Shown here one piece after another: positions 9,125 to 17,683 of a DNA stretch of 34,190 nt. How positions within the stretch are numbered: the first letter of the stretch is position 1; every line of letters starts with the position of its first letter. Made by a program: the position numbers and the translations under genes. The stretch is from Amazonocrinis nigriterrae CENA67 (GTDB taxonomy: Bacteria > Cyanobacteriota > Cyanobacteriia > Cyanobacteriales > Nostocaceae). Under the pieces are notes generated by a model. It was not told the DNA's origin and made no database searches. It was given only the letters and a program-made list of their open reading frames with translations. Where the stretch lies: contig NZ_JAECZC010000056.1 of the NCBI RefSeq assembly GCF_016056305.1, positions 67,410-101,599 on the forward strand, read 5' to 3'.

Positions 9125-9994
9125 ATGGTAGCAAGTGTAACTAACCGGGGCGGTAGTGCCGCAGCCATCCAGCACCATTACGATGTCAGCAACGAATTTT
9201 ACACCCTTTGGCTAGATTCTAGTTTGACCTACTCTTCTGGTTTATGGGATTCTCCCACTTTGGATGATGACCTAGAAACAGCCCAACAACGAAAAATTGA
9301 TTGGCATCTGAATGCTTCAGGTGCAACAACTGGCAAAAGACTGTTAGATATTGGCTGTGGCTGGGGAGCATTAATGCAACGCCATATCAACTCAGATCCC
9401 CATAATCATGCTACGGGGTTGACGTTGAGCCATAATCAATATCTGCATATCCGCGCTCTCAATATCCCCAATATCCAAGTCTGCGAAGAAAGTTGGATTG
9501 TCCATCAGCCAACAACCCCCTATGATGCGATCATCTCTATTGGTGCTTTTGAACACTTTGCCCAACCAGGAGCCTCGCTAGAAGAAAAAGTTAGTGTCTA
9601 TCGAGAGTTTTTCAGCCGTTGTCAAGAGTGGTTAAAACCGAAAGGCAAGTTATCCTTGCAGACGATCGCCTACGGCTCGTTAAATGCCGAAGATAAAAAT
9701 GTCTTCACCCAAACAGAGATTTTTCCTGATTCTGAGTTACCACGTCCTGGTGAGATTTTTATGGCATCCGATGGGTTATTTGAAATCAAAACCTACCGCA
9801 ACGATCGCCTCCACTATGGTAAAACTTGCGACTTGTGGCTGAAAAACCTCCGCCGTCAAAAATTGCTGATCATAGAGCAATTTGGTGAAGAACTCTATCT
9901 GAAATACGAACAGTATCTGAAGTTAGCAGTTGCAGGTTTTTACTTCGGGCAAATCTTACTCCTACGCTTGGAAATGCAATCCTTAGCTAAATAA
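9125..9994 (+). CDS. Cyclopropane-fatty-acid-synthase-like SAM methyltransferase
   Basis: The start at ATG 9125 has AGGAG eight bases upstream and directly follows the ACP stop; an upstream in-frame start at 9104 would overlap the ACP gene. The 289-residue protein has SAM motif I LLDIGCGWG (73-81), GLTLSHNQ and GAFEHF (140-145), and compares best with mycobacterial CmaA/MmaA-size enzymes. Such enzymes add a methylene or methyl group across a cis double bond made by a desaturase. Two bicarbonate-site residues of classical enzymes look replaced: the Cys of TYSC is Ser38 (TYSSG) and the His of LHTI is Gln179 (LQTI); the Glu of FEH is kept (Glu143). The reaction could therefore be C-methylation or another SAM-dependent step. 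Its place next to desaturase and ACP suggests an ACP-bound unsaturated acyl substrate. Confidence 0.85.
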   Translation: MVASVTNRGGSAAAIQHHYDVSNEFYTLWLDSSLTYSSGLWDSPTLDDDLETAQQRKIDWHLNASGATTGKRLLDIGCGWGALMQRHINSDPHNHATGLTLSHNQYLHIRALNIPNIQVCEESWIVHQPTTPYDAIISIGAFEHFAQPGASLEEKVSVYREFFSRCQEWLKPKGKLSLQTIAYGSLNAEDKNVFTQTEIFPDSELPRPGEIFMASDGLFEIKTYRNDRLHYGKTCDLWLKNLRRQKLLIIEQFGEELYLKYEQYLKLAVAGFYFGQILLLRLEMQSLAK

Positions 9995-10171
9995 AACTAA
10001 ATAATTCGGATAGCTTTTTGCATCTGCTAATATCATGTCCGGCTGATTAGTGATTATGGGCGTGCATGTGTGCAGAAGCCGCAAAACCTTCTTTTCTGCA
10101 CCTCTGCACCCCTGCGTTCTTAATGATAAGTCTTTCAACGGACACGATATAATAAGGAGTCATATCTAAAA

Positions 10172-11392
10172 ATGATCACTACCGCTCAGTCTCCGGTTAA
10201 GTTTAATCCCTTTGTACCTGGTTTTCGGGAAGATCCTTACACTACCTATCAAGGATTGCGCCAACAAAATCCGATTCATTATACCTTCGATATGTGGATC
10301 GTGACTAAATATCAAGACATTATCCAAGTGTTGAACTCGGATGCTGTCAGCGTTAACTACATTCCCCAGTACGTAGTGCAACAAAAAGTTGGTGATATTC
10401 CCGGTTTGGTAGAATTGGGTAAAGGGGCGATCGTCTTTACTGACCCCCCAGATCATGCACGCTTGCGTCGGTTGGCAGGACAAGCTTTCAGTAACACCAA
10501 TATTAATGCCCATACTGCTTATGTTCAGCAGCTAATTGAGGAGTTAATTGCTCCGCGAATTCAAGAAGCTAGTTTTGATTTTGCTCAGATTGCCCATCAA
10601 CTACCCTTGTATACTCTTGCCCATCTGCTTGGCATTCCTCATGAGTACATCAAAACTATCGATCAATATATTCACCGCGTTCGTTCTATCTTAGAACCAA
10701 GTTTGTTGACCAAAATGCGTATACGTCGCATTGAGGAAGATTTACAAGCTTGCCTAGCTATTTTTCAAGAAATAATTGATTACCGTAAAACTCATTTGGG
10801 CGATGATTTACTCAGTAAATTAATTCAAGCCAGAGTCGGAGAAGATCGACTTTCAGATAGTGAGTTAAGTATCGCCTGTGTGATGACCTTCGTCGCTGGT
10901 CACGAAACTTCTAAGGGATTGCTTACTAATGGAATTCTAGCTTTTATTCAGCACCCCAAACAGTGGCAAATCTTCCGAGAGGGAAAAGCTACTAACAAAC
11001 AAGTCATTAATGAAATTCTACGCTTTGATCCACCCTTACAGCAAACGGTACGCCTAGCAGTAAGTGACTTGCAAGTTGGCTCTGAGATTATTCACAAAGG
11101 AGAGAAAATGCTCCTGTGTCTTGCTTCTGCCAACCGAGATGAGGATCAATTTGACAATCCTGATACTTTTGATATCACACGAGATGCTGCGGCTCAAATT
11201 GCTTTTGGGCATGGCATACACAATTGCTTAGGACAGATGATCGCCCGATTAGAAGGCCAACTTCTGTTTACTTACCTTTGTGAACGAGTACAGGAAATTA
11301 GATTGAGTAATCCTGATTATCGTTGGCATCCAGAGGGATTTATCACTCGTACCTTAACCTATCTACCTGTGACTTTCATCCCCGCAGCTTAA
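10172..11392 (+). CDS. Cytochrome P450
   Basis: This is a soluble bacterial-type P450 of 406 residues. It has TDPPDHARLRRL in the C-helix region, the I-helix oxygen-activation motif AGHETS, the K-helix ExxR (EILR) and the heme loop FGHGIHNCLG with proximal Cys352. There is no membrane anchor, and it is single-domain, so it needs separate redox partners such as ferredoxin and a reductase, not seen nearby. An AAGGAG lies 12 bases before the ATG, slightly far. It follows the methyltransferase by 177 bases that hold short pyrimidine-rich repeats. In this cluster it plausibly hydroxylates or epoxidises the modified fatty acyl chain; some bacterial P450s act on ACP-bound fatty acids. Substrate is inferred only. 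Confidence 0.92.
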   Translation: MITTAQSPVKFNPFVPGFREDPYTTYQGLRQQNPIHYTFDMWIVTKYQDIIQVLNSDAVSVNYIPQYVVQQKVGDIPGLVELGKGAIVFTDPPDHARLRRLAGQAFSNTNINAHTAYVQQLIEELIAPRIQEASFDFAQIAHQLPLYTLAHLLGIPHEYIKTIDQYIHRVRSILEPSLLTKMRIRRIEEDLQACLAIFQEIIDYRKTHLGDDLLSKLIQARVGEDRLSDSELSIACVMTFVAGHETSKGLLTNGILAFIQHPKQWQIFREGKATNKQVINEILRFDPPLQQTVRLAVSDLQVGSEIIHKGEKMLLCLASANRDEDQFDNPDTFDITRDAAAQIAFGHGIHNCLGQMIARLEGQLLFTYLCERVQEIRLSNPDYRWHPEGFITRTLTYLPVTFIPAA

Positions 11393-11415
11393 GGAATCTA
11401 GAGTCATTTTCCTCT

Positions 11416-11618
11416 TGAAGAAGGCAGAAGGCAGGAGGCAGAGGGCAGAAGGTTCTTTTCAGAAGGGGATTCAAACCCCTCCTGAAAAGGAGCCACCTTT
11501 CTTGAAATTTGGTGGGGGTCTTAAACCCTTGCTCCCTCCGGTCGCGCAGATGGTTCGGGCACTCAGGAGAAGGGATAAATCCCTTCTGCCTTCTGCCCTC
11601 TGCCCTCTGCCTTTCTTG
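11416..11618. repeat. Fold-back repeat with STRR-type arms
   Basis: The left arm at 11419-11452 (units of GGCAGAAG/GGCAGAGG) is the inverted near-complement of the right arm at 11582-11616 (CCTTCTGCC, CCCTCTGCC). The centre holds smaller inverted parts, for example ggggattcaaacccc. A 72-codon frame starting at 11415 is made of this repeat and is not a gene. The remaining 11619-11867 has further imperfect inverted tracts (aagtaaacagtaa and ttactgttcactg) and the ribosome-binding site of the FAAL gene (AGGAA at about 11856). Such elements are common between genes in Nostoc-type genomes. Confidence 0.75.
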
Positions 11619-11867
11619 ATAAAATTGCTATAGTTCTAGCCCTTTATCAGTTGTCAGTAAGCAGCTATAAGTAAACAGTAATGTGTTGATATTTGGGTCA
11701 GAATTTCCCAACAATTTTGATAGGTGTTGTGCGCTATAACACTAATAACATAGGTCTGGATAACTAATAACTGTTTACTGTTCACTGATTTAATCTACCT
11801 CAATTTTGGCAGATTATAGGCTGAAGCAAAAACTATTTCCACTCCCTGATTCTCAGGAAAACATTCG

Positions 11868-13580
11868 ATGAATTCTCGTCAATTTAATAGTTTGATTGAA
11901 AAGTTGCTCTTGAGAGCAGAAAATCAACCCCATCAACCCCTCTATTACTTTCTAGATACTAGAGGTAGGGAATATGCTCACCTCACTTATGCCAGTTTAT
12001 TAACAGCCGTTCAAAAGTTAGGAAGATGGTTGAGCGAAAAAACCGTAAGCGGCGATCGCGTGGCAATTCAGTTATCCACCAGCCCTGAATTTGTGATCAC
12101 CTTTTTCGCCTGTCTTTACACTAATCGCATTCCAGTTCCCCTGAGTTCACCCAACCGCAAACATAACTGCGAACACTATCAAAAGATTTTTAGCGATTGC
12201 GATGCAAGTTTAGTAGTAACGGATGCAAGCGTCCAAGACTTGTTTGTGAAAGAAAGCTCAGAAACATTTGATTTGATCGAGACTTTTCCTTCACTAGAAA
12301 GTTTAGAGCCTCTGTTGACTCCAGTTGACCGACAAAGTAACGAAATTGCCTTTTTGCAATATACCTCTGGCTCTACCTCTTTTCCTAAAGGAGTGATAGT
12401 GAGTCATGAGAATATCATAGCTAACCAGAAAATGATTCAGCGCACTTTCGGTCACACTAGTAACAGCATAGGGTTAGCTTGGGTTCCCCTATTTCACGAC
12501 ATGGGACTGATTGGTAGTATCTTTCAGCCTTTGTATGTAGGATTTCCCTGTTATTTCATGTCTCCGGTTACCTTCCTCCAACGTCCGAAACTTTGGTTAA
12601 AAACCATCTCTGACAAAAAGGTAACAACTACAGGGGGGCCTAATTTTGCTTATGATCTCTGCGTCAAACGCATCGATCCCGCATCGTTAGCAGAACTATC
12701 CTTATCCTCTTGGGATGTAGCTTACAATGGGGCTGAACATATCAAACTCCATACCCTAGAACAGTTTAGCGATACCTTTGCTCCCTACGGCTTTAGAAAA
12801 TCTGCCTTTTTACCTTGTTATGGTTTGGCAGAAGCAACCCTAATTGTTAGCGGTACAGATAAATCTCAAGAACCTTTGGCTTTGACTATCCCTTGTAGCG
12901 GCGATGAAGTCCTGGATGCAGATGCATCCCAGCAGAAGGGCAACACCCGCACGGTAGTGAGCAATGGTCAGGTCATGCCAGAATTGTCCTTACGCATCAT
13001 CAATCCTCAAACTTTAAAAGAATGTCCTTCTCATCACATTGGAGAAATTTGGATTGCAGGGCCGAGTATTACGCGCGGTTACTGGCAACAACCCGATAAA
13101 AATCAGGAAACATTTGTTTATCGTGATGGATTGACATTTTTACGGACAGGAGATTTAGGCTTTGTTGATTCTCAGCAGCAACTTTATATTACAGGGCGGC
13201 TCAAAGATTTAATCGTGATCGATGGGAAAAACTATTACCCACAGGATATTGAAGAAACGGTCAAAATGTCTCACCCCGCCTTCAACGAAGTTAATTGCGC
13301 TGTGTTTTCCGTTTCTGGAACCTATGCTCAAAAACTTATAGTAGTGACTGAAGTAGTTCGCCAATTTGCACTGCAAATTGATCGCTACACTGATGAGCTT
13401 AAACAAGCTGTTCAGACTGCTGTCTATAACCATTATCAACTGACAGTTCATGATACTGTACTGCTCCAGTCAAATACCATTCCCAGAACCACCAGTGGCA
13501 AAATTCAACGGCAGCGTACCAAGTTGCTGTATCTATTGCAACAACTGGAAACTCTCGAAACAGTCAAAGAAAGTATCTGA
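11868..13580 (+). CDS. Fatty acyl-AMP ligase (FAAL)
   Basis: This complete 570-residue adenylating enzyme has the P-loop-like YTSGSTSFPKGV, the FAAL-type WVPLFHDMGLIG, substrate-pocket block TTGGPNFAYDLC, YGLAEATL, RTGDLG, the hinge GRLKDLIVIDGKNYYPQDIE and the C-terminal lysine motif RTTSGKIQR. The HDMGL block and DGKNYYPQDIE point to a freestanding FAAL and not an acyl-CoA ligase. It should activate a free fatty acid as acyl-AMP and pass it to an ACP, most simply the one at 8845. AGGAA precedes the ATG. The second desaturase starts 25 bases after the stop, so these are probably one transcript. A truncated FAAL at 6843 suggests the cluster once had two, or that this gene replaced the other. 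Confidence 0.93.
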   Translation: MNSRQFNSLIEKLLLRAENQPHQPLYYFLDTRGREYAHLTYASLLTAVQKLGRWLSEKTVSGDRVAIQLSTSPEFVITFFACLYTNRIPVPLSSPNRKHNCEHYQKIFSDCDASLVVTDASVQDLFVKESSETFDLIETFPSLESLEPLLTPVDRQSNEIAFLQYTSGSTSFPKGVIVSHENIIANQKMIQRTFGHTSNSIGLAWVPLFHDMGLIGSIFQPLYVGFPCYFMSPVTFLQRPKLWLKTISDKKVTTTGGPNFAYDLCVKRIDPASLAELSLSSWDVAYNGAEHIKLHTLEQFSDTFAPYGFRKSAFLPCYGLAEATLIVSGTDKSQEPLALTIPCSGDEVLDADASQQKGNTRTVVSNGQVMPELSLRIINPQTLKECPSHHIGEIWIAGPSITRGYWQQPDKNQETFVYRDGLTFLRTGDLGFVDSQQQLYITGRLKDLIVIDGKNYYPQDIEETVKMSHPAFNEVNCAVFSVSGTYAQKLIVVTEVVRQFALQIDRYTDELKQAVQTAVYNHYQLTVHDTVLLQSNTIPRTTSGKIQRQRTKLLYLLQQLETLETVKESI

Positions 13581-13605
13581 AGAGTAAAAATTAAAGTTTA
13601 TAACT

Positions 13606-14643
13606 ATGCAACAAGCAAGCTATTTAGCTGAAATCTCAGAGCAGTATTCAGTAACAGAAGTAACAGAAGTTTTTCAATCTGGAGAAATAGATCACCGCCA
13701 TCTTCAATATAGACCTCTGTCGGGAATCAGGAAATGGATCAGATATGCGTGGTATCCCACCATCGATATGATCAGTCTGATTGGTGCAATTGGGGCGATC
13801 GCTTCTTTTGGGCATCAAGGCATTAGTTGGATTGACCTGGGAATTTTGCTTTTCATGTTTAACCTTGTGGGTTTGGCAGGAGAAGCAGGAATGCACAGAC
13901 TCTTTGCTCATAAAAGCTATAAAGTAGTCAAACCCCTACGGATTCTCTTAGCATTGGCTGGCTCAATGACAGGTGAAGCACCCATTCTTGAGTATGTGGC
14001 TTATCATCGTCGTCATCACATCTATGCAGATCAACAAGGCGATCCTCATACTCCCCATCACATTGCAGCGGAAAAACCTTTGTCTAGGATCAGAAATATC
14101 TGGCACTCCTTTTTTGGCTGGAAGTATAACTCCAAAACCAACCAAATCGCTTCACCTGAACGATATGCCAAGGATGTACTCGCTGAACCAGCAATGGTGA
14201 TGATCAATAACTATTTTTATGGTATCGTTTTGTCCTCGTTCCTCCTGCCAGCTTTACTAGGTTTTTTATTTACCGGGACTGCTTCTGGTGCATGGACTGC
14301 TTTTCTTTGGGGAGGATGTTTCAGATTTTGTGTGATGACCCTAATGGGAGATTTGATTATTCGCGCTGGTTGCCACCTTTTTGGTACTCGTCCCTTTGTC
14401 GATCAAGCCAACAGTCACAGTGGTAACATTTGGTTTCTAGCAATTCCCACTTTGGGACTAGCATGGCATAACAATCATCATGCTTTTCCCGGTTCTGCTC
14501 TACTAAATATTGATTGGTGGCAAATAGATCCTAGTGGGTCATTTATTAGCTTGTTGGAAAAACTAGGCTGGGCTGAAAATGTCAAGCGACCAACTCCAGA
14601 ACAAGTAAAAGCCAAAAGGTTTAATCCCAAAATAGTTGCTTAA
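13606..14643 (+). CDS. Second membrane fatty-acid desaturase
   Basis: This 345-residue protein has histidine boxes HRLFAH (97-102), HRRHH (134-138) and HNNHH (288-292), with membrane segments around 55-90 and 200-245. It is a paralogue of the desaturase at 7846, with a longer N-terminus and different surroundings of box 1 (GEAGMHRLFAH versus SSGYHRLFTH), so a different position or second desaturation is likely. It sits 25 bases after the FAAL gene and 44 bases before the thioesterase gene, consistent with an FAAL-desaturase-thioesterase operon. With the first desaturase it could make a diene, or convert an alkene to an alkyne as JamB-type enzymes do. The chain position cannot be told from sequence. 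Confidence 0.9.
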   Translation: MQQASYLAEISEQYSVTEVTEVFQSGEIDHRHLQYRPLSGIRKWIRYAWYPTIDMISLIGAIGAIASFGHQGISWIDLGILLFMFNLVGLAGEAGMHRLFAHKSYKVVKPLRILLALAGSMTGEAPILEYVAYHRRHHIYADQQGDPHTPHHIAAEKPLSRIRNIWHSFFGWKYNSKTNQIASPERYAKDVLAEPAMVMINNYFYGIVLSSFLLPALLGFLFTGTASGAWTAFLWGGCFRFCVMTLMGDLIIRAGCHLFGTRPFVDQANSHSGNIWFLAIPTLGLAWHNNHHAFPGSALLNIDWWQIDPSGSFISLLEKLGWAENVKRPTPEQVKAKRFNPKIVA

Positions 14644-14687
14644 TTTTTTCAGCCAGTGCTTGTACAATCTCAGGATTTTCTTAACTT

Positions 14688-15146
14688 ATGGATGCTACGA
14701 TCAAGACCGAAAAACTCAACAAACCTGTTGCTAAAATTAGAACTCCTGCTAATATCGTTTCCCTACGAGAAGCAATTCAGACATCTCCCTTTACAGTCTG
14801 GACGAATGCAGAGATTACTGCTTGTGAAGATGGCTTTGCTGAATTAATAGTCCCTATGCGAGAAGAATTAAAGCAGCATAATGGTTTTACTCACGGAGCT
14901 GTAATTGGCTTTTTAATTGATAGTGCCTGTTGTTGGGCAGCAGCTTCTAAAGTTGGTGATGTCGTGACTGCGGAATACAAGCTCAACTTTATTGCCCCTG
15001 CAGTTGGGGAAAAATTGATTGCTAGAGGTTATGTGATTAAATCGACCTTTAGTCAAGTCATTACTAGAGCTGATGTGTTTTCTGTGAAAGGGACTAAGGA
15101 AAACCTTGTGGCTACTGGTTTAGCGACCGTAACCCCCTATGGTTGA
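14688..15146 (+). CDS. PaaI-type hotdog thioesterase
   Basis: This 152-residue single hotdog-domain protein has the PaaI/YbgC-like central helix motif HNGFTHGAVIGFLIDSACCWAA, with the usual HG and the acidic residue in LID, followed by TAEYKLNFIAPAVGEKL. Such enzymes hydrolyse acyl-CoA or acyl-ACP thioesters in the cytosol as oligomers. Here it may release the tailored fatty acid from the ACP at 8845, or hydrolyse misloaded chains. It begins 44 bases after the second desaturase with no obvious strong Shine-Dalgarno. The N-terminal 30 residues lie outside the core fold. Confidence 0.85.
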   Translation: MDATIKTEKLNKPVAKIRTPANIVSLREAIQTSPFTVWTNAEITACEDGFAELIVPMREELKQHNGFTHGAVIGFLIDSACCWAAASKVGDVVTAEYKLNFIAPAVGEKLIARGYVIKSTFSQVITRADVFSVKGTKENLVATGLATVTPYG

Positions 15147-15410
15147 CCTAAAAACTGATAATATCTGGTCAACTTCATTAGGTAAATGCTAAGACTTGAA
15201 TTCATTTCCTGAAAAAGTTATCAAAGGTATGTCAAAGCAGGTTTTGTTTCTGATTTTTGAAGCTAGAAGGCAACATCTACAAAAGCATACATTTCAGAAT
15301 GTCAAAAAGAAGGAAATAGTAGCTTTGTAAAAGCTTTATGCGAAAATCATCTTTTTTCAGTAGCAAAAACTGCCTGACATTACCATAATTTACTTACAAG
15401 CAACTTAAAT

Positions 15411-16304
15411 ATGTTTGCAACCTTAATTGATACGGCTTTGCCAACCTTGAGAAGTTCCTCAATCATCTACAGTCCTGCTAGTCGTTCTCGGTCTAATATT
15501 CAATTTATGGATATGGGGATAACGTGGATACGCTATTGCATTACTGGAGATAACAAACCCACTATTGTACTCAATACAGACCCTCCTTTAACTATTGAGT
15601 CTTACGAGCAGACAATTACCGAGCTTTCTCGCTATTTTAGAGTTATTGTTTTTGAAATACCAGGATTTGGATTTTCCTTTCCCAAGAGATTAAGTTTTAG
15701 ATATGATTTTGACTTTATTACAACCATCTTAGTTCAATTCTTAACCCGTCTCAATTTAGGCCCTTATGTATTAAGCTTTCCTTGCCTTTTGGGATTTTGT
15801 GCCATTAAAATTGCTAACCTTCATCCTGAGTTAGTTTCTCACATGGTTCTTAATCAAATTCCCACGTGGCAAGGTGCTTTGGAGTGGAAAAAAGGCAGAG
15901 ATCCTCAAGGTATTCTCTCTACTCCTTTTCTGGGCCAAATAGCTTTACATTTCCTAAAACAAAAGCGTTGTGGCAGCTGGTTTGACCTCGTAAGTGCAGA
16001 ATCTCAAACAGCGCAAAAATTAACTGAAATAGCACTTTCGTCCTACAAGTTGGGAGCGTGCTTTTCTCTAGCTTCGTGCTTTCAATTTTACTTGCAAGAA
16101 CAGCAACCTGATTTAGAACCTGTTAAACAACCCAGCCTGATTATTTGGGGAGAATGTGATGGTTCTCATGCACATACTGATAAGAGTCAGACTCGCCAGT
16201 TAACTCTTGATTATGAAGAAATATATATTCAAAAAGCAGGTCACTCCCCTGAAGTTGAAGCTCCTCAAATTTTTGCTGAATCAGTTAAAAATTTGGTGGG
16301 TTAA
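15411..16304 (+). CDS. Alpha/beta hydrolase-fold protein with Cys at the nucleophile elbow
   Basis: This 297-residue protein has the alpha/beta-hydrolase layout: a beta-hairpin start, FEIPGFGFS after strand 4, a nucleophile-elbow region, a helical cap at about 155-225, the acid on IIWGECDG (Asp250) and the catalytic-type His in AGHSPE (His278). The elbow, normally GxSxG, reads SFPCLLG, placing Cys125 at the nucleophile position and losing the flanking glycines. It could be a Cys-dependent thioesterase or acyltransferase (compare the Cys of PHA synthases and dienelactone hydrolase), or an inactive binding protein. It lies 264 bases after the thioesterase on the same strand, so membership in the lipid cluster is likely but not certain. 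A terminal transferase or lactonising role is speculation. Confidence 0.75.
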   Translation: MFATLIDTALPTLRSSSIIYSPASRSRSNIQFMDMGITWIRYCITGDNKPTIVLNTDPPLTIESYEQTITELSRYFRVIVFEIPGFGFSFPKRLSFRYDFDFITTILVQFLTRLNLGPYVLSFPCLLGFCAIKIANLHPELVSHMVLNQIPTWQGALEWKKGRDPQGILSTPFLGQIALHFLKQKRCGSWFDLVSAESQTAQKLTEIALSSYKLGACFSLASCFQFYLQEQQPDLEPVKQPSLIIWGECDGSHAHTDKSQTRQLTLDYEEIYIQKAGHSPEVEAPQIFAESVKNLVG

Positions 16305-16517
16305 AATTGGCTGCGTTACAAAAGTAATAGTATCACTCTACTGATAGCAAAATACTTCAAGTTCTCTATAAGAATCTGGTTTAATTTGTAAAATTACCTA
16401 TAAGAACAGGAAATAAGTATAATAATTTTCCATTGATGATTTAAGATTTTTATATGCTCAATCTATGAAATTTGATGCATTTTCCAGCTAATAAATAAAT
16501 CCAAGTAACAGGTTATT

Positions 16518-17153
16518 ATGTTTGCAAAAAAAAGTATTTACTGCCTTGCCTCTGTAACAGTTCTATTGACTGTAATGTCAAAATCAGCATCAGCCGCTAT
16601 TATTAAACAGACTGTTGATGATTTTAATGGCACTTTTAATTCAGTTAATTTACCAATTGGTAGTCGAGAAGTTCCTACAGGGGTAATTTCTGCAAGACAG
16701 AACCCCAATTTACCAAGTGTAGTTACCTTCGATACGGATACCAAGCAAAGTATTTTTAATCTCAACTTTTTACTTCATTTTCCCCTTTTGAATGCTTTGG
16801 GGTTACAATCCATTCCTATTGCTCCCTTTGTAACAGGTTCATATAGGGTTGATGGACAAGATTTAATAGCTGATATGACAGGTCAAGGTATAGTAAGCGG
16901 ATCTTCTCCTTTTGCCGGAATACAGACTTTCTTTCAAGTTCGATGGAGAGTTAAAAGTCCTTTAGATACTTCTACTCTCCTTGGTCAGATCGAATCAGAA
17001 GTTGTCACAATTTGTCCACCTTCTAGTGCATGTGTACAAACTACTGGTACAGGGAGAGCTACTTCCGTTCCTGAACCTGGAACAATGGCTGGAATTATTG
17101 TTGCTAGTGCAATGGGTTATTGTATGAAACGTCAGAGAAAAAAACCTTGCTAA
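16518..17153 (+). CDS. PEP-CTERM sorting-domain protein
   Basis: This 211-residue protein has a signal peptide (basic start, hydrophobic stretch, cleavage near SASA/A at about 27) and a C-terminal PEP-CTERM tail: VPEPGTMAG, a short hydrophobic segment, then basic RQRKK. Such proteins are exported and processed by an exosortase (EpsH/XrtA-like); none is encoded in this window. The middle is beta-rich with no recognised domain and has two cysteines in CPPSSAC. AACAGG lies upstream of the ATG. It is 213 bases downstream of the hydrolase, so it may be separately transcribed. Confidence 0.85.
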   Translation: MFAKKSIYCLASVTVLLTVMSKSASAAIIKQTVDDFNGTFNSVNLPIGSREVPTGVISARQNPNLPSVVTFDTDTKQSIFNLNFLLHFPLLNALGLQSIPIAPFVTGSYRVDGQDLIADMTGQGIVSGSSPFAGIQTFFQVRWRVKSPLDTSTLLGQIESEVVTICPPSSACVQTTGTGRATSVPEPGTMAGIIVASAMGYCMKRQRKKPC

Positions 17154-17186
17154 TGTTGTGAAAGTAGTAATTTCTTGCTGGTAAAT

Positions 17187-17227
17187 CTTTGCAATTTCTC
17201 TAATTGCAAAGCTATACTTAATTTTTT
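17187..17227 (+). terminator. Possible Rho-independent terminator
   Basis: CTTTGCAAT (17187-17195) and ATTGCAAAG (17203-17211) form a perfect 9-bp stem with a 7-base loop, and a run of six T follows at 17222. The T run is ten bases from the stem, so the terminator would be weak. It lies just after the PEP-CTERM gene and 35 bases before the MAPEG gene. Confidence 0.35.
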
Positions 17228-17245
17228 GATTGTCAGGATTCTCAT

Positions 17246-17638
17246 ATGTCACCTTTAGTTAGTTTGATAACTACTTTGGCACTTTTGTTATACTTTGTTT
17301 TAACAATTAATGTCAGCAGATATAGAGTTAAATACAAGGTATCTGCTCCTCAAATGTCTGGACATCAAGACTTTGAAAGAGTGCTACGAGTCCAGCAGAA
17401 TACTTTGGAACAGTTAGTTTTGTTCTTACCTGGGTTATGGTTATTTTCTCTGTATGTTAGTCCATTGTGGGGAACTGGACTTGGTGTTGTCTGGTTGGTA
17501 GGACGAATTGCATTCGCTTGGGGATATTATCAAGCTGCCAAGAAACGGGTTATTGGTTTTGCTATTAGTTCCATAACCACCTTAGTATTACTCCTGGGTT
17601 CGCTTATTGGTATTATCCTATTTCGTGTACAAATATAA
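17246..17638 (+). CDS. MAPEG-family membrane protein
   Basis: This 130-residue integral membrane protein has four hydrophobic segments (about 3-22, 58-78, 80-98 and 108-127) and the MAPEG signature RVQQNTLEQLVLFLPGLWLF. It has the typical length for bacterial MAPEG proteins, which are membrane enzymes or glutathione-dependent proteins acting on lipophilic substrates. AGGA lies about seven bases before the ATG. Its proximity to the lipid-tailoring cluster could mean it detoxifies or modifies oxidised lipids, but that is inference from location. Confidence 0.85.
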   Translation: MSPLVSLITTLALLLYFVLTINVSRYRVKYKVSAPQMSGHQDFERVLRVQQNTLEQLVLFLPGLWLFSLYVSPLWGTGLGVVWLVGRIAFAWGYYQAAKKRVIGFAISSITTLVLLLGSLIGIILFRVQI

Positions 17639-17683
17639 CTTTGTAATACTATTTCCCTATAATGCTTGGCTTCATTTTCTCAC

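Noticed and set aside
10148-10153. TATAAT hexamer upstream of the P450 gene as a promoter
   Set aside because: It abuts the Shine-Dalgarno sequence, so a transcript started from it would lose or barely include that site, and no -35 is present.
10166-10513. 115-codon frame antisense to the start of the P450 gene
   Set aside because: It overlaps conserved P450 sequence and has no motif of its own.
11415-11633. 72-codon plus-strand frame between the P450 and FAAL genes
   Set aside because: It is translated entirely from a fold-back repeat with STRR arms; the peptide is low complexity and has no ribosome site.
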